Below are positions 1 to 10,305 of a stretch of 64,000 bases of DNA, piece by piece; position 1 is the stretch's first letter, and the number at the start of each line of letters is the position of its first letter. The notes below the pieces were generated by a model. It was not told where the DNA came from and made no database searches. It saw only the letters and a list, made by a program, of their open reading frames with translations. Made by a program: the position numbers and the translations under genes. The DNA lies in contig JALHRJ010000007.1 of NCBI GenBank assembly GCA_022841475.1, forward strand, positions 37,184-101,183, written 5' to 3'. Source of the stretch: Cyclobacteriaceae bacterium (GTDB lineage: Bacteria > Bacteroidota > Bacteroidia > Cytophagales > Cyclobacteriaceae).

Positions 1-2
1 CG

Positions 3-960
3 ATCGCGGAGACGTTGACCGCTACAGGCTCAGTTGCAGGCACAGCTACATATACAATCACGCCAAGTGCAGGCGGTTGCGATGGCACCCCGATTACAGT
101 AATAGTAACAGTTAATCCGCTACCGGATGTAGTGGCAGCACCGAATGCAGAAACGATCTGCAGCGGCACGACCAGCAATATAAGTTTAAGCACAACGAAT
201 GGAGTAGCAGGGGCCACGTACAGCTGGACGGTTGTACAGAGCAATGTGAGCGGAGCGACAGCAGGTTTTGGTAATAGCATCAATCAGACCTTAACAGCCA
301 CAACAAGCTCAGCGGGTACAGCTACTTACACGATCACGCCAAGTGCGGCTGGTTGTACAGGCACTCCAATAGTTGTAGAAGTAACCGTTAATCCAACACC
401 GGTAATCACGAATACAGCTTTGCAATTATTGACTACGGTGTGCAGTGGCACAGCTTTGAATTTTGCACCGGTATCAACGACAGATCCAGCAACTACCTAT
501 TCATGGACCAGTTCGGTTAGCGGAAGTACCTTCACGGGAGTTTCTGTTACTGGTTTCGGTGCTATTATCGACACTCCGGTAAACACTGGAAATACGATGG
601 GATATGTAACCTATACGATCACACCTCAGGTAAACGGTTGTAATGGAAATCCTGTAACCTATGTAGTAACAGTTTTGCCGGTGCCAACAGCGGATGGATT
701 GGATGTAACAATTTGCAGTGGTCAAAATGCAGTTGTTAATATAAATACAAACCCAGCTAACGTAAGTGGAACAACATTCAGTTGGATAGCAATACCTTCT
801 GCAAATGTTATCGGAGCACTCAATGGCAACGGATCTTTGATTAATCAGAATCTATCTTTGTCAGATTTTAATACAGGTACAGTTACTTACCAAATAACGC
901 CTGCCGCCAATGGATGCAATGGACCTATACGAAATTTAGTAGTTACGATTAATCCGCTTC
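3..960 (+). repeat. In-gene tandem repeats encoding PKD-like domains, period about 276-285 bp
   Basis: The conserved stretch coding for YTITP recurs near 57, 333, 618 and 894, giving spacings of about 276, 285 and 276 bp (92-95 residues). The first two copies are close at DNA level, and later copies diverge. The period stays a multiple of three. This is a protein-domain repeat, not a CRISPR or satellite. Confidence 0.8.
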
Positions 961-3900
961 CGACTGTGGATGCGGGAGCCGACTACGAGGTATGCGAACC
1001 TGTTACTATACCATTAAGTGGTATAATAGGCGGAGCTGCTACATCAGGAACCTGGATCGTTGTAACTGGAACTGGAAGTATATCGGCAAGTACTGTTACA
1101 GGCAACCTAGTAACGGCTACCTACACAGTAGCTGCTGCGGATATTTCAACTATGGTAGTATTTAGATTAGAAACCAACGACCCTGATTTAGCGGGACCTT
1201 GTGCATTGGCTTCAGATTTACTTAGCGTTCAAATTAACAGACGACCAACGGTTACATTACCTGCTGATTTTGTTGTCTGTGAGCCTTCCAATTTATTATT
1301 GTCTCCAATAAACATAAGTGGAACCATTGGGGGCAGTGCTACAACAGGACTCTGGAGTATTATTTCCGGTGCAGGTTCATTGGGATCTTCCAATCTGGTT
1401 GGCAACACGGTAAGCTCTAACTATACGATTGACCCTTCTGACATCGGAACGACTATAACATTAAGACTGACAGCAAATGATCCTGATGGACCGGCAGGTC
1501 CATGTACTGAAGAATTTGAGGAGATTAATATTACGATCAATCAGGCAGCAGTTGTTTCAGCAGGTCCTGATTTACAACTCTGCCGGGATTTACCATCTAT
1601 TACTTTGCAAGGCACTCAATCTGGTGCTGCCACAACGATAGTTTGGAGTGGTGGCTTGGGATCGTTCGCTGATCCAAACTTGATACAACCAGTGTATTCA
1701 TTTAACGATCCCACGGAAGTGAATACTACGATTGTACTTACAGTTACTGCGCTTGATCCAGATGGTGCGGGTCCTTGTACAGCAGTGGCAGATCAGATGA
1801 ATCTAAAGATTAATCCTTTACCTGTTGTGGTATTTACGGGCTTACCACCAGGAGCTCCTTCTGCCTTGGCAGAAAATGGTTCAGCTATTACGCTTACCGG
1901 AAATCTTGCCGGAGGTGCATTTACCATAGCTCCAATCACCTCGGTGATCGGTAGTACCTTCATTAATGTGGTTGATAGAGCGGTGTTTGATCCCAGTGCT
2001 GCTGATCTTGGATCGAACTTTATTAGATATACTTATACTGATATAAATGGTTGTACAAATTATGACGAGCAGGAAGTATTTATAAATCCGGTTACAACAG
2101 TGGATTTTGCAATACAAGGTGCCATTCTAAATGTTAATGGGGAATTTGAGCTTTGCGCAGATCTTGGATTAGTTAAATTATTAGGGTTCCCTCCTGCAAG
2201 TGACGGATTCCCACCGGAAACTCAATTTACATCGGAAGGACCAAATGCAGCCGATATGATAATTGTGAATATTGGTCCTGATTATTTTATTAATACGGAT
2301 GGGCTACCTTCAAATACGTATCGTATCCGGTACACATTTAAAAATGAATTTAATGCAATTACATTTAGAGAGCGTACTGTTAATTTCTTTGCCAGTCCGG
2401 TTTCGTTATTCTCAACGTCCAATAATTGTATAATCAGCGATGTATTGTTTACGGATAATTCGGTAATAAATACAACACCGTTCCCTGCTGCTATCACTAG
2501 TTGGCAGTGGTCGGATGAACAAGGAACCTTTAGTACTCAACAAAATGCCGCGAAGAGATATACTTCCTCTGGAACCTATAATGTCTCACTGCGAGTATCA
2601 ACCAGTCAGGGTTGTACTGTAACCAGTGCACCTACCTTGTTGCGCGTAGGGGATGTGCCAGAGGTTGATTTCAATTGGTCGGCAATTTGTAACAACGACA
2701 ATACAAGTTTTCAAGATCGAACAACAAAGGTTGCAGGAGCAACTCCTCCGGGAATAAGTGTTGTAACTGGCTATACATGGAATTTTGGAGATGGAGATAT
2801 CCTCGCTGCGGGTGTGGGCACAATCCCTCCAGGAACCCATGGCGGCAGAACTTTTGGTACATACAAAGATCCTCAGCATAAATACGTAACCAACGGAACC
2901 TATAGCGCTACACTTTTGGTAGACACCAACGATGGCTGCTCAAACTCCAAGGTTCAAAATGTATTTATTCTTCCTTACAATACAGTGGCGCCCGTAGCGG
3001 GGGCAGAATATCTGGAAGGATTTGAAACTACCGATGGCGGTTGGATTGCTGAGGCCTTTAATGCCACCAATTCAACACTCGCTAATATTATTAAGAGTGA
3101 TACCAGTTGGATTTGGGGTACCCCATCTGGACTTGCCATAAATTCGGCTGCCGTTGGTAATGGTGCATGGTGGACTGGAGCAAATTCAAATACGTATTTC
3201 TCAAATGAGAACTCAGCCGTTAATGGACCTTGCTTTGATTTAACTCAATTGATGCGTCCTATGGTTGCCTTGGATTACTTCTCTGATTCTGAAAAAGGTC
3301 TCGATGGTGCCGTGCTTCAATATTCCATTAATGGAGGACTTACGTGGAGAATAGTTGGTCCACCGGATGGCGTTATAGGTAATGATAGAGATCAGGGTAT
3401 TAACTGGTATAAAAGTGATGCGACAATCAGTTCGAATCCAGGAGGCCAGGTAATTGGTCCCTACGGTTGGACGGACAAATCATTGGAGTGGAAGAGTGGC
3501 AGATTTAATCTGGACATGATCCCTGTTGCAAATAGGGCACAAGTGCGATTAAGAATTGCCTTCAGCAGTAACGATGGCAATGCTCCCGCGCCACCAAGTT
3601 TTGATGGCTTTGCTTTTGACAACTTCTTCGTTGGTGAAAAATCAAGAAATGTGTTAGTTGAACATTTTACAACATCAACGCTCACTGGAAGTGTAAATGC
3701 CGATACTTATTTGAATGGATTGTATCAGCAACAGTTGACAGATCGTGGAACATCAGATTTCCAGCATATTCAATATCACGTAAGTTTCTCGGGCACTGAT
3801 CCACTGAACCGCGATAATCCAACTGACCCAGCAGCCCGTGCCCTTTATTTCGGAGCTTCACAACCTCCTTATACCATTATGGATGGAATTCTTAGTCCAG

Positions 3901-4634
3901 GTAAGTTTACAGGAATAACCACCGAGTTAACTAAAGTCGAAATCGACCGCAGAGCCCTGGTTGATCCGATTTTTGATCTAACCCTGAAGGATACAACATC
4001 CGCTGACAATAGGAAGATAAGTGTGAAGATGGTGCTTACAGCCAAGCAAGACTTTACCTCACCATTAATTATCAATGTGGCTTTGGTCGAAAAAGATGCC
4101 AACGGATTTATGAATGTGTTGCGGAAGAACCTATTTGGAAGTGATGGCGAGACAATCAATCTAACATGGGTGAAAGACCAGCAACTAATCAAACTCAAGT
4201 TTGATGTGCCGATTGATGTGGCCATTACCGACCCGAGTCAATTGTTGCTCATTGGTTATGTACAGGATAAGAACACCAAGGAAATACTTCAGTCCATTGC
4301 GATTGATGGCCCGTTGGGTAAGATCCCTGATCCGGTGGTCGGCATTGAAGATGAACAACCTATTCTCGCTGCATTAAACAGTGTCCAAATGTTCCCGAAC
4401 CCGGCTAACCAGGAGTTTACCTTTGGATTGCCTGCTGATGTACATCCTGCCAGTGAGTGGAGAATCATGGACCAGCGAGGTGTTACAGTTATGAAAGGAA
4501 ACTTTGAAGGATCAGTGAATGGTTTAAAGGCTGTTGATGTTTCTAACCTGTCCAATGAAGTTTACTTTGTGGTAATGACTGGCTCACGAGGAGTTACCGT
4601 GCGTAAAAAGCTTGTGGTGATGAATAGAAATTAG
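3..4634 (+). CDS. Giant secreted PKD-like repeat protein with T9SS C-terminal sorting domain (5' partial)
   Basis: The frame is open from the window edge, so the true start and signal peptide lie upstream; the TTG at 15 is only the first start-like codon. About 1,540 residues are visible. The N-terminal part has tandem PKD-like beta-sandwich repeats with the recurring motifs TATYTITPSA and VTVNP. Next come two longer PKD-like units, a classic PKD domain around residue 920 (WNFGDGD), a carbohydrate-binding or MAM-like segment starting near EGFETTDGGW, and an Omp28/thioredoxin-like segment (VLVEHFTTST...PPYTIMDG). The last 80 or so residues are a type A sorting domain (MFPNPANQEF...VRKKLVV). 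Family knowledge: such proteins are exported by the type IX system and anchored to or released from the surface. An adhesin-like role is inference. The stop overlaps the stop of the convergent kinase gene. Confidence 0.85.
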   Translation: MAETLTATGSVAGTATYTITPSAGGCDGTPITVIVTVNPLPDVVAAPNAETICSGTTSNISLSTTNGVAGATYSWTVVQSNVSGATAGFGNSINQTLTATTSSAGTATYTITPSAAGCTGTPIVVEVTVNPTPVITNTALQLLTTVCSGTALNFAPVSTTDPATTYSWTSSVSGSTFTGVSVTGFGAIIDTPVNTGNTMGYVTYTITPQVNGCNGNPVTYVVTVLPVPTADGLDVTICSGQNAVVNINTNPANVSGTTFSWIAIPSANVIGALNGNGSLINQNLSLSDFNTGTVTYQITPAANGCNGPIRNLVVTINPLPTVDAGADYEVCEPVTIPLSGIIGGAATSGTWIVVTGTGSISASTVTGNLVTATYTVAAADISTMVVFRLETNDPDLAGPCALASDLLSVQINRRPTVTLPADFVVCEPSNLLLSPINISGTIGGSATTGLWSIISGAGSLGSSNLVGNTVSSNYTIDPSDIGTTITLRLTANDPDGPAGPCTEEFEEINITINQAAVVSAGPDLQLCRDLPSITLQGTQSGAATTIVWSGGLGSFADPNLIQPVYSFNDPTEVNTTIVLTVTALDPDGAGPCTAVADQMNLKINPLPVVVFTGLPPGAPSALAENGSAITLTGNLAGGAFTIAPITSVIGSTFINVVDRAVFDPSAADLGSNFIRYTYTDINGCTNYDEQEVFINPVTTVDFAIQGAILNVNGEFELCADLGLVKLLGFPPASDGFPPETQFTSEGPNAADMIIVNIGPDYFINTDGLPSNTYRIRYTFKNEFNAITFRERTVNFFASPVSLFSTSNNCIISDVLFTDNSVINTTPFPAAITSWQWSDEQGTFSTQQNAAKRYTSSGTYNVSLRVSTSQGCTVTSAPTLLRVGDVPEVDFNWSAICNNDNTSFQDRTTKVAGATPPGISVVTGYTWNFGDGDILAAGVGTIPPGTHGGRTFGTYKDPQHKYVTNGTYSATLLVDTNDGCSNSKVQNVFILPYNTVAPVAGAEYLEGFETTDGGWIAEAFNATNSTLANIIKSDTSWIWGTPSGLAINSAAVGNGAWWTGANSNTYFSNENSAVNGPCFDLTQLMRPMVALDYFSDSEKGLDGAVLQYSINGGLTWRIVGPPDGVIGNDRDQGINWYKSDATISSNPGGQVIGPYGWTDKSLEWKSGRFNLDMIPVANRAQVRLRIAFSSNDGNAPAPPSFDGFAFDNFFVGEKSRNVLVEHFTTSTLTGSVNADTYLNGLYQQQLTDRGTSDFQHIQYHVSFSGTDPLNRDNPTDPAARALYFGASQPPYTIMDGILSPGKFTGITTELTKVEIDRRALVDPIFDLTLKDTTSADNRKISVKMVLTAKQDFTSPLIINVALVEKDANGFMNVLRKNLFGSDGETINLTWVKDQQLIKLKFDVPIDVAITDPSQLLLIGYVQDKNTKEILQSIAIDGPLGKIPDPVVGIEDEQPILAALNSVQMFPNPANQEFTFGLPADVHPASEWRIMDQRGVTVMKGNFEGSVNGLKAVDVSNLSNEVYFVVMTGSRGVTVRKKLVVMNRN

Positions 4635-6547
4635 GTTTGTGAGCGAAGAGATTCTATAGCTTGCGTAAGGAATTTACTTACTTCATTCGCTAACGTTTTA
4701 ATAGTATGTTCGTCTTGCCCATTTCTGGCTTCCTTTTCTAATAAAATAATTTTGTCCTTCAGATGATGGATACCCATCAAGGTGATGGTGGGTTTAATTT
4801 TATGAACAACTTTTGCCAATTGGTCCCAGTCCTTTTTCTCTAACTGTGCTTTAATATCTGAAACAGTCGTGGGCATAGATTCCAGAAAAGCCGAAACGAT
4901 CTCCTTAATAAACTGCTCATTATTATTTGAAACATTTTTTAAATAACTAAGATCAACCACAGACACATCATTAGTTGTAGAGGCATCCAATACTGACTTT
5001 TTCTTAACAGTAAGTTTCTTTCCAAGATATTTTGTGAGCGCTTGAAATAAATCTTCTTGCGTAAAAGGTTTGGTAATGCAATCATTCATTCCTGCTGCAA
5101 TGCAATTTTCAAAATCTTTCTGCGTGGCATTGGCTGTTAAGGCAATAATAGGAACCCTACTATGTTTTGGATCTCCCTGTCGAATAGCTTTTGTAGTTTC
5201 AAATCCATCCATTACGGGCATTTGTATGTCCATGAGAACAATATCAAAAGCATTATTTCTGATTTTCTCCAGGGCAACTACTCCATTTTCGGCTGTTTCG
5301 AAATGACACCCCCACATCTTAAGAATGCTGCCGGCATAAAGGCGGTTAATATCATTATCTTCAACCAGTAAGATGGAAACGTTTTTTAACTGATTGTTAT
5401 TTTTTGGTTTGTAGAGTTTGGTCTCATCAAAAAATTCTATTTCCCCAACTTGATACTCGATGGTAAATGAAAAGGTTGAACCTTCATTTTCCTGACTCAC
5501 CACACGGATAGAACCATTTTGTAATTCTAGTAATTGCTTCACAATGGTTAATCCTAAGCCAGTTCCACCATATTTTCGGGTTACGCTCGCATCGGCTTGA
5601 CTGAAACTTTCAAAAATGGTTTGAAGCTTACTCTGGGGTATTCCAATTCCAGTGTCTGAAATATCGAAGCAAAGCACGTATATTTTACCTCTTATCTTTT
5701 CAACTTTTACTGAAACTTGAATGAATCCGTGGTGGGTGAACTTAATGGCATTGCTGATTAAGTTGATCAGGATTTGATTCAACCGAACCGGATCTCCGAT
5801 GAATATTTTATTGGCCTCACGGGTAAGTGAATAGGATAACTTAATTCCTTTTTCGGAGGCTTGAACACCAAATGTCTCAATAAGTGAATGCAACAGATCA
5901 TTTAAGTTAAATCCGATTTTCTCAAACTTCAATTTTCCAGATTCAATGGATGCTAAATCAAGGATATCATTGATGATTACTTTTAAGTTATCAGCTGCGC
6001 TTTTTATTGCATTTAAATAAGTTTTTTGCTCATCTTTTGTTGGATTTTGACTCAACAAAGCAGCCATACCCGCAATACCATTAATGGGAGTTCTTATTTC
6101 GTGACTGATGTTGGCTAAGAATTGTTCCTTTGCTTTTTGAGCGCGCAATAATTCCTCAGCATCTTTTTTTCGTTGACTGATGTCCCTGCAATCCAGAATC
6201 AAGCCCTCAATGCCTTCCTGTTGCTTAAGATTAACAGAATTAAATTCCAGGTATTTATACGATTTGTCGCGGCACTTAAACTGAAATTCAATGCCTTTGT
6301 TAAAGGCCTTTTTGGTACTTTTAGTAAACTCTTTTTTAAAGTAGGGTAGCAGGGTAGAAGGAAGGAAATCAAAAAAGTTTTTACCAACCAGGCTGGCAGT
6401 TTTGTAGCCTAATGTATCTCTTACAGAATGATTATGATAAAGGATCGAGCCTTCATAGTCCACGATAAAAATAATATCCGAACCGTCTTCAACCACAGAT
6501 TTGTAGAACAGTCCTTTTTTTACATAGACCGGCAATGATGACTTCAT
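4631..6547 (-). CDS. Hybrid sensor histidine kinase (PAS-HisKA-HATPase-REC-HPt)
   Basis: Domains in order: a PAS domain (about residues 15-125); a HisKA domain with the phospho-acceptor His149 in ISHEIRTP; a HATPase domain with N box (NLISNAIKF), G1 (DTGIGIP) and G2 (GGTGLGL); a receiver domain (about 390-510) with Asp440 in VLMDIQMP; and a C-terminal HPt domain with His582 (VHKIKPT). No membrane segment or signal peptide is visible, so it is probably a cytoplasmic sensor whose PAS domain detects the signal. It should run an internal phosphorelay (His149, Asp440, His582). The sigma-54 activator gene lies 3 bp upstream on the same strand, so the HPt most plausibly phosphorylates that regulator. 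The signal is unknown. Confidence 0.93.
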   Translation of the reverse strand: MKSSLPVYVKKGLFYKSVVEDGSDIIFIVDYEGSILYHNHSVRDTLGYKTASLVGKNFFDFLPSTLLPYFKKEFTKSTKKAFNKGIEFQFKCRDKSYKYLEFNSVNLKQQEGIEGLILDCRDISQRKKDAEELLRAQKAKEQFLANISHEIRTPINGIAGMAALLSQNPTKDEQKTYLNAIKSAADNLKVIINDILDLASIESGKLKFEKIGFNLNDLLHSLIETFGVQASEKGIKLSYSLTREANKIFIGDPVRLNQILINLISNAIKFTHHGFIQVSVKVEKIRGKIYVLCFDISDTGIGIPQSKLQTIFESFSQADASVTRKYGGTGLGLTIVKQLLELQNGSIRVVSQENEGSTFSFTIEYQVGEIEFFDETKLYKPKNNNQLKNVSILLVEDNDINRLYAGSILKMWGCHFETAENGVVALEKIRNNAFDIVLMDIQMPVMDGFETTKAIRQGDPKHSRVPIIALTANATQKDFENCIAAGMNDCITKPFTQEDLFQALTKYLGKKLTVKKKSVLDASTTNDVSVVDLSYLKNVSNNNEQFIKEIVSAFLESMPTTVSDIKAQLEKKDWDQLAKVVHKIKPTITLMGIHHLKDKIILLEKEARNGQDEHTIKTLANEVSKFLTQAIESLRSQT

Positions 6548-6550
6548 AGG

Positions 6551-7912
6551 TTAGATTCCTTTGGCTTCCATTTCTTTAAGATACCGATAGATGGATGACT
6601 TCCCAATATTCAATTTTCTTGCCACCTCAAGAACATTGTCATCATATTTGATGAGGTACGATCGTATTATGCGATAGGTATATTCTTCTAATGTCATTTC
6701 CTTTGCCAGGATGGCATCTTCGCGTATAGGCGTATTGAAGGTAATGTCCTCACCTCGTATTTCAGTGCCCGAAGACATCACAGCGGCTAATTCAATTACC
6801 GATTTTAATTCGCGCACATTGCCTGGAAACGAATATTGAAGCAGTTTTTCCTGGGCTTCATGCGATATGATTAATTTTTTAAGATCATTCTCCTTTGCAA
6901 AATGATCGGCAAAATGTTTAGCAAGTATAAGTATGTCCTTCTCTCTTTCCCGGAGCGGGGGTAAATGAATGGGCAATCCGAGTAATCGATAATATAGATC
7001 TTCGCGAAAGCGCCCGGCCCGAACCTCCTCTTGCAGATTTCGGTGTGTGGCAACAATTACCCGTACATCCAGTTTTATAATTTGATTTCCTCCGATTCTT
7101 GTTAGCTCCTTCTCTTGTAAAACCCGAAGCAGTTTCGATTGTAAACTCAGGTCCATTTCACCAATCTCATCCAGAAAGATCGTACCGCCTTCAGCTTCTT
7201 CAAACTTTCCTATTCTACGAGCTGCGGCTCCCGTAAAGGCTCCTTTCTCGTGACCAAATAATTCACTTTCAATAAGATCTTTGGGAATGGCCGCTACATT
7301 GACGGCTACGAGGGGTTTATTTTTGCGCTTTGAGTTGTAATGAATGGCTTTGGCAATCAATTCTTTTCCTGTTCCAGTCTCACCCGTAATGGACACAGTG
7401 ATCTGAGTCTTGACCGCCTTCTCTATCAGGTCGAAAACTTTTTTAATGGCTGAACTGGATCCAAGTATGCTTTTCTCAAATTCGTACTTGACAGTTATTT
7501 CGTGTTTGAGTCTATCAATCTCCCGTATCAGCGAAGTCTTGTTTCGTGCATTTTTGATAGAGTTTAAGATTCGATCTTTCGCTTCTTCATCCTTGCTGAT
7601 GTAATCAAAAGCTCCGGCTTTTAGAAGCTCTACCGCAGTGCCGATTTTTTCCTGAGCCGAGATTATGATTACACTAATATCGGGATCAAATTCCCGAATA
7701 GATTTGAGTACTTTTTCGCCCGACATATCTGGAAGGGAATAATCGAGTGTTATAATGGAAGGCTTTTTATGAAGCTGGGCTATGCAGTCTTTTCCGGTGG
7801 CAAAAAATTCAACTTCAAAATCAGGATTTAGACTGAGGACATAGTTTAGAAATTTGGAGTAAGCCGGGTCATCTTCAACTACAAAAATTCTGACTTGATC
7901 TTTTTCGTACAT
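6551..7912 (-). CDS. Sigma-54-dependent response regulator (NtrC family)
   Basis: A receiver domain (residues 1-120, phospho-acceptor Asp57 in TLDYSLPD) is followed by an AAA+ domain and a Fis-type helix-turn-helix at the C-terminus (about 428-448, ARKLNIGKSSIYRYL). The AAA+ domain has Walker A GETGTGKE (177-184), the sigma-54 contact loop GAFTGA (224-229) and Walker B TIFLDEIGEM. All parts needed to activate sigma-54 RNA polymerase are intact. It is first in a two-gene operon with the hybrid kinase, 3 bp apart. Target genes cannot be read from the window, and no convincing -24/-12 promoter was found nearby. Confidence 0.95.
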   Translation of the reverse strand: MYEKDQVRIFVVEDDPAYSKFLNYVLSLNPDFEVEFFATGKDCIAQLHKKPSIITLDYSLPDMSGEKVLKSIREFDPDISVIIISAQEKIGTAVELLKAGAFDYISKDEEAKDRILNSIKNARNKTSLIREIDRLKHEITVKYEFEKSILGSSSAIKKVFDLIEKAVKTQITVSITGETGTGKELIAKAIHYNSKRKNKPLVAVNVAAIPKDLIESELFGHEKGAFTGAAARRIGKFEEAEGGTIFLDEIGEMDLSLQSKLLRVLQEKELTRIGGNQIIKLDVRVIVATHRNLQEEVRAGRFREDLYYRLLGLPIHLPPLREREKDILILAKHFADHFAKENDLKKLIISHEAQEKLLQYSFPGNVRELKSVIELAAVMSSGTEIRGEDITFNTPIREDAILAKEMTLEEYTYRIIRSYLIKYDDNVLEVARKLNIGKSSIYRYLKEMEAKGI

Positions 7913-8033
7913 CCGTAGGCCTTTTGTTAATACTCCTATAAGTTTATAGCTTGAATTGTTCTAAATTATTTGAAATTTACGTTATTTCCCCTCCAGTTGT
8001 AGAGGAGCGCCATACTTTTTAAAGAATTTATTT

Positions 8034-8501
8034 ATGATTCCTGAGTTTGATAATCTATCCCCTGCCGAAATCGAGTTAATGCATAAGGCTCCCATGTTGG
8101 TTTGTATTTTGATTGCCGGAGCAGATGATCACATTGATAACAGGGAGATTAAAAAGGCGATTGATCTTACAGAGAAAAAACAGAAAAGAGCTAAGTCGCA
8201 TTTGCTAGATTTTTATAGAGAAGTGGGCGAGGACTTTGAGGATAAACTACGAATTGTTATTCAAGGCTTTCCGGTTGAAGCCACCGACCGAAGTCCCCGG
8301 GTAGTTCAATCGCTGGCACAGATTAACGAAATTCTAATAAAGGTTGAGAGAAATTTTGCAAAGGAATTTTACAAAAGTCTTCGTGAAATAGCCTCAGAAA
8401 TAGCTAAATCTTCAGGGGGCTTGCTGGGCTTTAAGTCGGTAGGAGATGCGGAAGCAAAATATGTTGAATTGCCGATGTTAAAGGACCCGGCCACCTATTA
8501 A
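8034..8501 (+). CDS. TerB-like small acidic protein, function unknown
   Basis: This is a soluble 155-residue helical protein. The segment LIAGADDHIDNREIKKAI resembles the acidic metal-binding motif of the tellurite-resistance TerB/DjlA fold, and a second helical half (FAKEFYKSLREIASEIAKSS) fits the C-terminal helices of that fold. No signal peptide or membrane segment is seen. It is followed 5 bp later by the rhomboid gene, so the two are probably co-transcribed. It is divergent from the sigma-54 regulator across a 121-bp gap. The fold assignment is by eye and moderate, and no function is assigned. Confidence 0.7.
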   Translation: MIPEFDNLSPAEIELMHKAPMLVCILIAGADDHIDNREIKKAIDLTEKKQKRAKSHLLDFYREVGEDFEDKLRIVIQGFPVEATDRSPRVVQSLAQINEILIKVERNFAKEFYKSLREIASEIAKSSGGLLGFKSVGDAEAKYVELPMLKDPATY

Positions 8502-8506
8502 TTCTC

Positions 8507-9076
8507 ATGCCAGCAAGAGAAAGTAGATTTTTTGGCAGCTCAGTAGTGCCTTTCAGGCTTGTATTTATTATGTGGCTCTCGTTTAGCATTGAATTTTTTT
8601 ACCATATCAATTTAGGTTTTTTAGGAATCAAACCCAGAACAATAGAGGGTTTGATCGGTATATTCACCGCACCCATGGTTCATGGGGACTACATGCATTT
8701 GCTGTCTAATACCTTCCCACTTTTATTTTTAGGATCCATTCTATATTTTTTTTATGAGCGTATTGCAGGCATCGTATTCTTTCGCTGTTACTTCATCACT
8801 AATATTTTGGTTTGGCTACTCAGCCCAAGAATTTCATATCACATTGGTGCCAGTGGGCTGATCTATGGCCTGGCAGCTTTCCTACTATGTTATGGCCTAT
8901 TAAAGCAGGATTTCCTTTCGCTGATAATTTCAACCTTTGTATTCTTTATCTATGGTGGTGTTTTTTTGGCAGGTGTGCTCCCAGCAGACCCGCGAATATC
9001 CTGGGAATCACATTTGGCCGGGGCTTTGGTTGGTGTTGTAACAGCCTTTAACTTGGCGCAAAAAAGGAGTAGGTAA
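8507..9076 (+). CDS. Rhomboid family intramembrane serine protease
   Basis: The 189-residue protein has about six membrane segments, the compact bacterial rhomboid core. The catalytic serine is Ser116 in GASG (114-117), the catalytic histidine is His169 (ESHLAGA), and the second-helix motif HxxxN (His64, Asn68) is present, so the protease should be active. It acts in the inner membrane and cuts transmembrane substrates, which are unknown here. The stop overlaps the holA start by one base (TAATG), which suggests translational coupling. Confidence 0.92.
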   Translation: MPARESRFFGSSVVPFRLVFIMWLSFSIEFFYHINLGFLGIKPRTIEGLIGIFTAPMVHGDYMHLLSNTFPLLFLGSILYFFYERIAGIVFFRCYFITNILVWLLSPRISYHIGASGLIYGLAAFLLCYGLLKQDFLSLIISTFVFFIYGGVFLAGVLPADPRISWESHLAGALVGVVTAFNLAQKRSR

Positions 9077-10098
9077 TGGATGTGGCAGCGAAGAAAATAT
9101 TCGACAGGATCAAGGGCGGAAACTATGATCCTGTGTATGTATTACAGGGTGAAGAAACTTATTATATAGATCTCATTTCCAATTATATAGAGCTCAATGC
9201 TTTAAGTGATTCTGAAAAAGGATTTAATCAGGTAATTGTTTATGGCAAGGATGTAAATGTGGCCACGTTGCTCACTCACGCCAAACGGTATCCAATGATG
9301 GCCGAGCGACAAGTAGTAATTGTAAAGGAGGCCCAGGATATTCAGGATTTACAAAAAGATACTGGTGCTAAACTACTGTTGGATTACCTGACGCGACCAC
9401 TTCCGTCAACTATTCTGGTACTTTGTCATAAACACAAATCATTTGATAAAAGACGGGAGCTAGGCAAAAAGATAGACCAGCTTACTGTTTCTGCAACATT
9501 CAAAAAGCCTTACGAAAATCAGCTTGGCGAATTTATTCAACAGTATGCAAAAGAGAAGGGCTATAAAATTGAAGACAGTGCAGTTCGTATCCTCGCGGAA
9601 TATGTAGGCAATGATTTAAGCCGATTAGCCAACGAAATTGATAAGGTTTTGATTGGTGTTGAGTCGAAGGAGGTAATTACAACCGAAAAAGTGATGTCTC
9701 AGGTAGGCATCAGTAAAGAGTATAATATTTTTGAATTGCAAAAAGCACTGATACGAAAAGATCAGTTGCAGGTAATTAAAATCGTAAATTACCTGGAGGC
9801 CAATTCAAAGAAGAATCCCATTATCCCGCTAGTTGCTTTTTTATATTCCTTCTTTAGCAAGTTATTAGTGGCACATTCAACTAACGATCGAAGTGAAAGA
9901 GCTTTGGTTACTGCCTTAAAAATCAGCCCGTTTGCTGCCAAGGATTATAGTGCTGCTTTGCAGCGATACTCATTAGTTAATGTTATTGATGGTATCGGCC
10001 TTTTAAAGCAAGCAGATCTTAAGTTAAAAGGAGTTGATGTAGGTAGTGAGAGTGAGGGACAAATCTTAAAAGAATTGGTTTTCCGTTTGATGATGTAA
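9076..10098 (+). CDS. holA: DNA polymerase III subunit delta
   Basis: At 340 residues it has normal HolA length. The N-terminal domain resembles the family (PVYVLQGEETYYIDL, then the AERQVVIVKEAQ strand). It has the degenerate AAA+ fold of the clamp-loader delta subunit and the conserved C-terminal helical collar region (EYNIFELQKAL, ending in LKELVFRLM). It opens the sliding clamp as part of the clamp loader in the cytoplasm. The start is set by the TAATG overlap with the rhomboid gene. Confidence 0.92.
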   Translation: MDVAAKKIFDRIKGGNYDPVYVLQGEETYYIDLISNYIELNALSDSEKGFNQVIVYGKDVNVATLLTHAKRYPMMAERQVVIVKEAQDIQDLQKDTGAKLLLDYLTRPLPSTILVLCHKHKSFDKRRELGKKIDQLTVSATFKKPYENQLGEFIQQYAKEKGYKIEDSAVRILAEYVGNDLSRLANEIDKVLIGVESKEVITTEKVMSQVGISKEYNIFELQKALIRKDQLQVIKIVNYLEANSKKNPIIPLVAFLYSFFSKLLVAHSTNDRSERALVTALKISPFAAKDYSAALQRYSLVNVIDGIGLLKQADLKLKGVDVGSESEGQILKELVFRLMM

Positions 10099-10305
10099 CA
10101 CGAGTTGACTTTTTTCTTTCTACTCATTACACCGTAATTATTAACACTTCATCTTGATTCTGAGAACGAAATGATGAAGTTATCCGTTAGAATTACTAGC
10201 TTTGGGTCCATGCAATCCATTTTTTAAACTGCTGCATGGGCTTTACTTTTTAAACTTTGGTCTGCAATATTTTTTGACTTTATCAGTTTTACGAAGAAAC
10301 CATTG

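Noticed and set aside
3..960. Regular repeats that could suggest a CRISPR or satellite array
   Set aside because: The repeats are 276-285 bp long, in frame and encode PKD-like domains.
10146..10180. 8-bp inverted repeat after holA as a terminator
   Set aside because: The 19-nt loop, AT-rich stem and missing T-run make termination unlikely.
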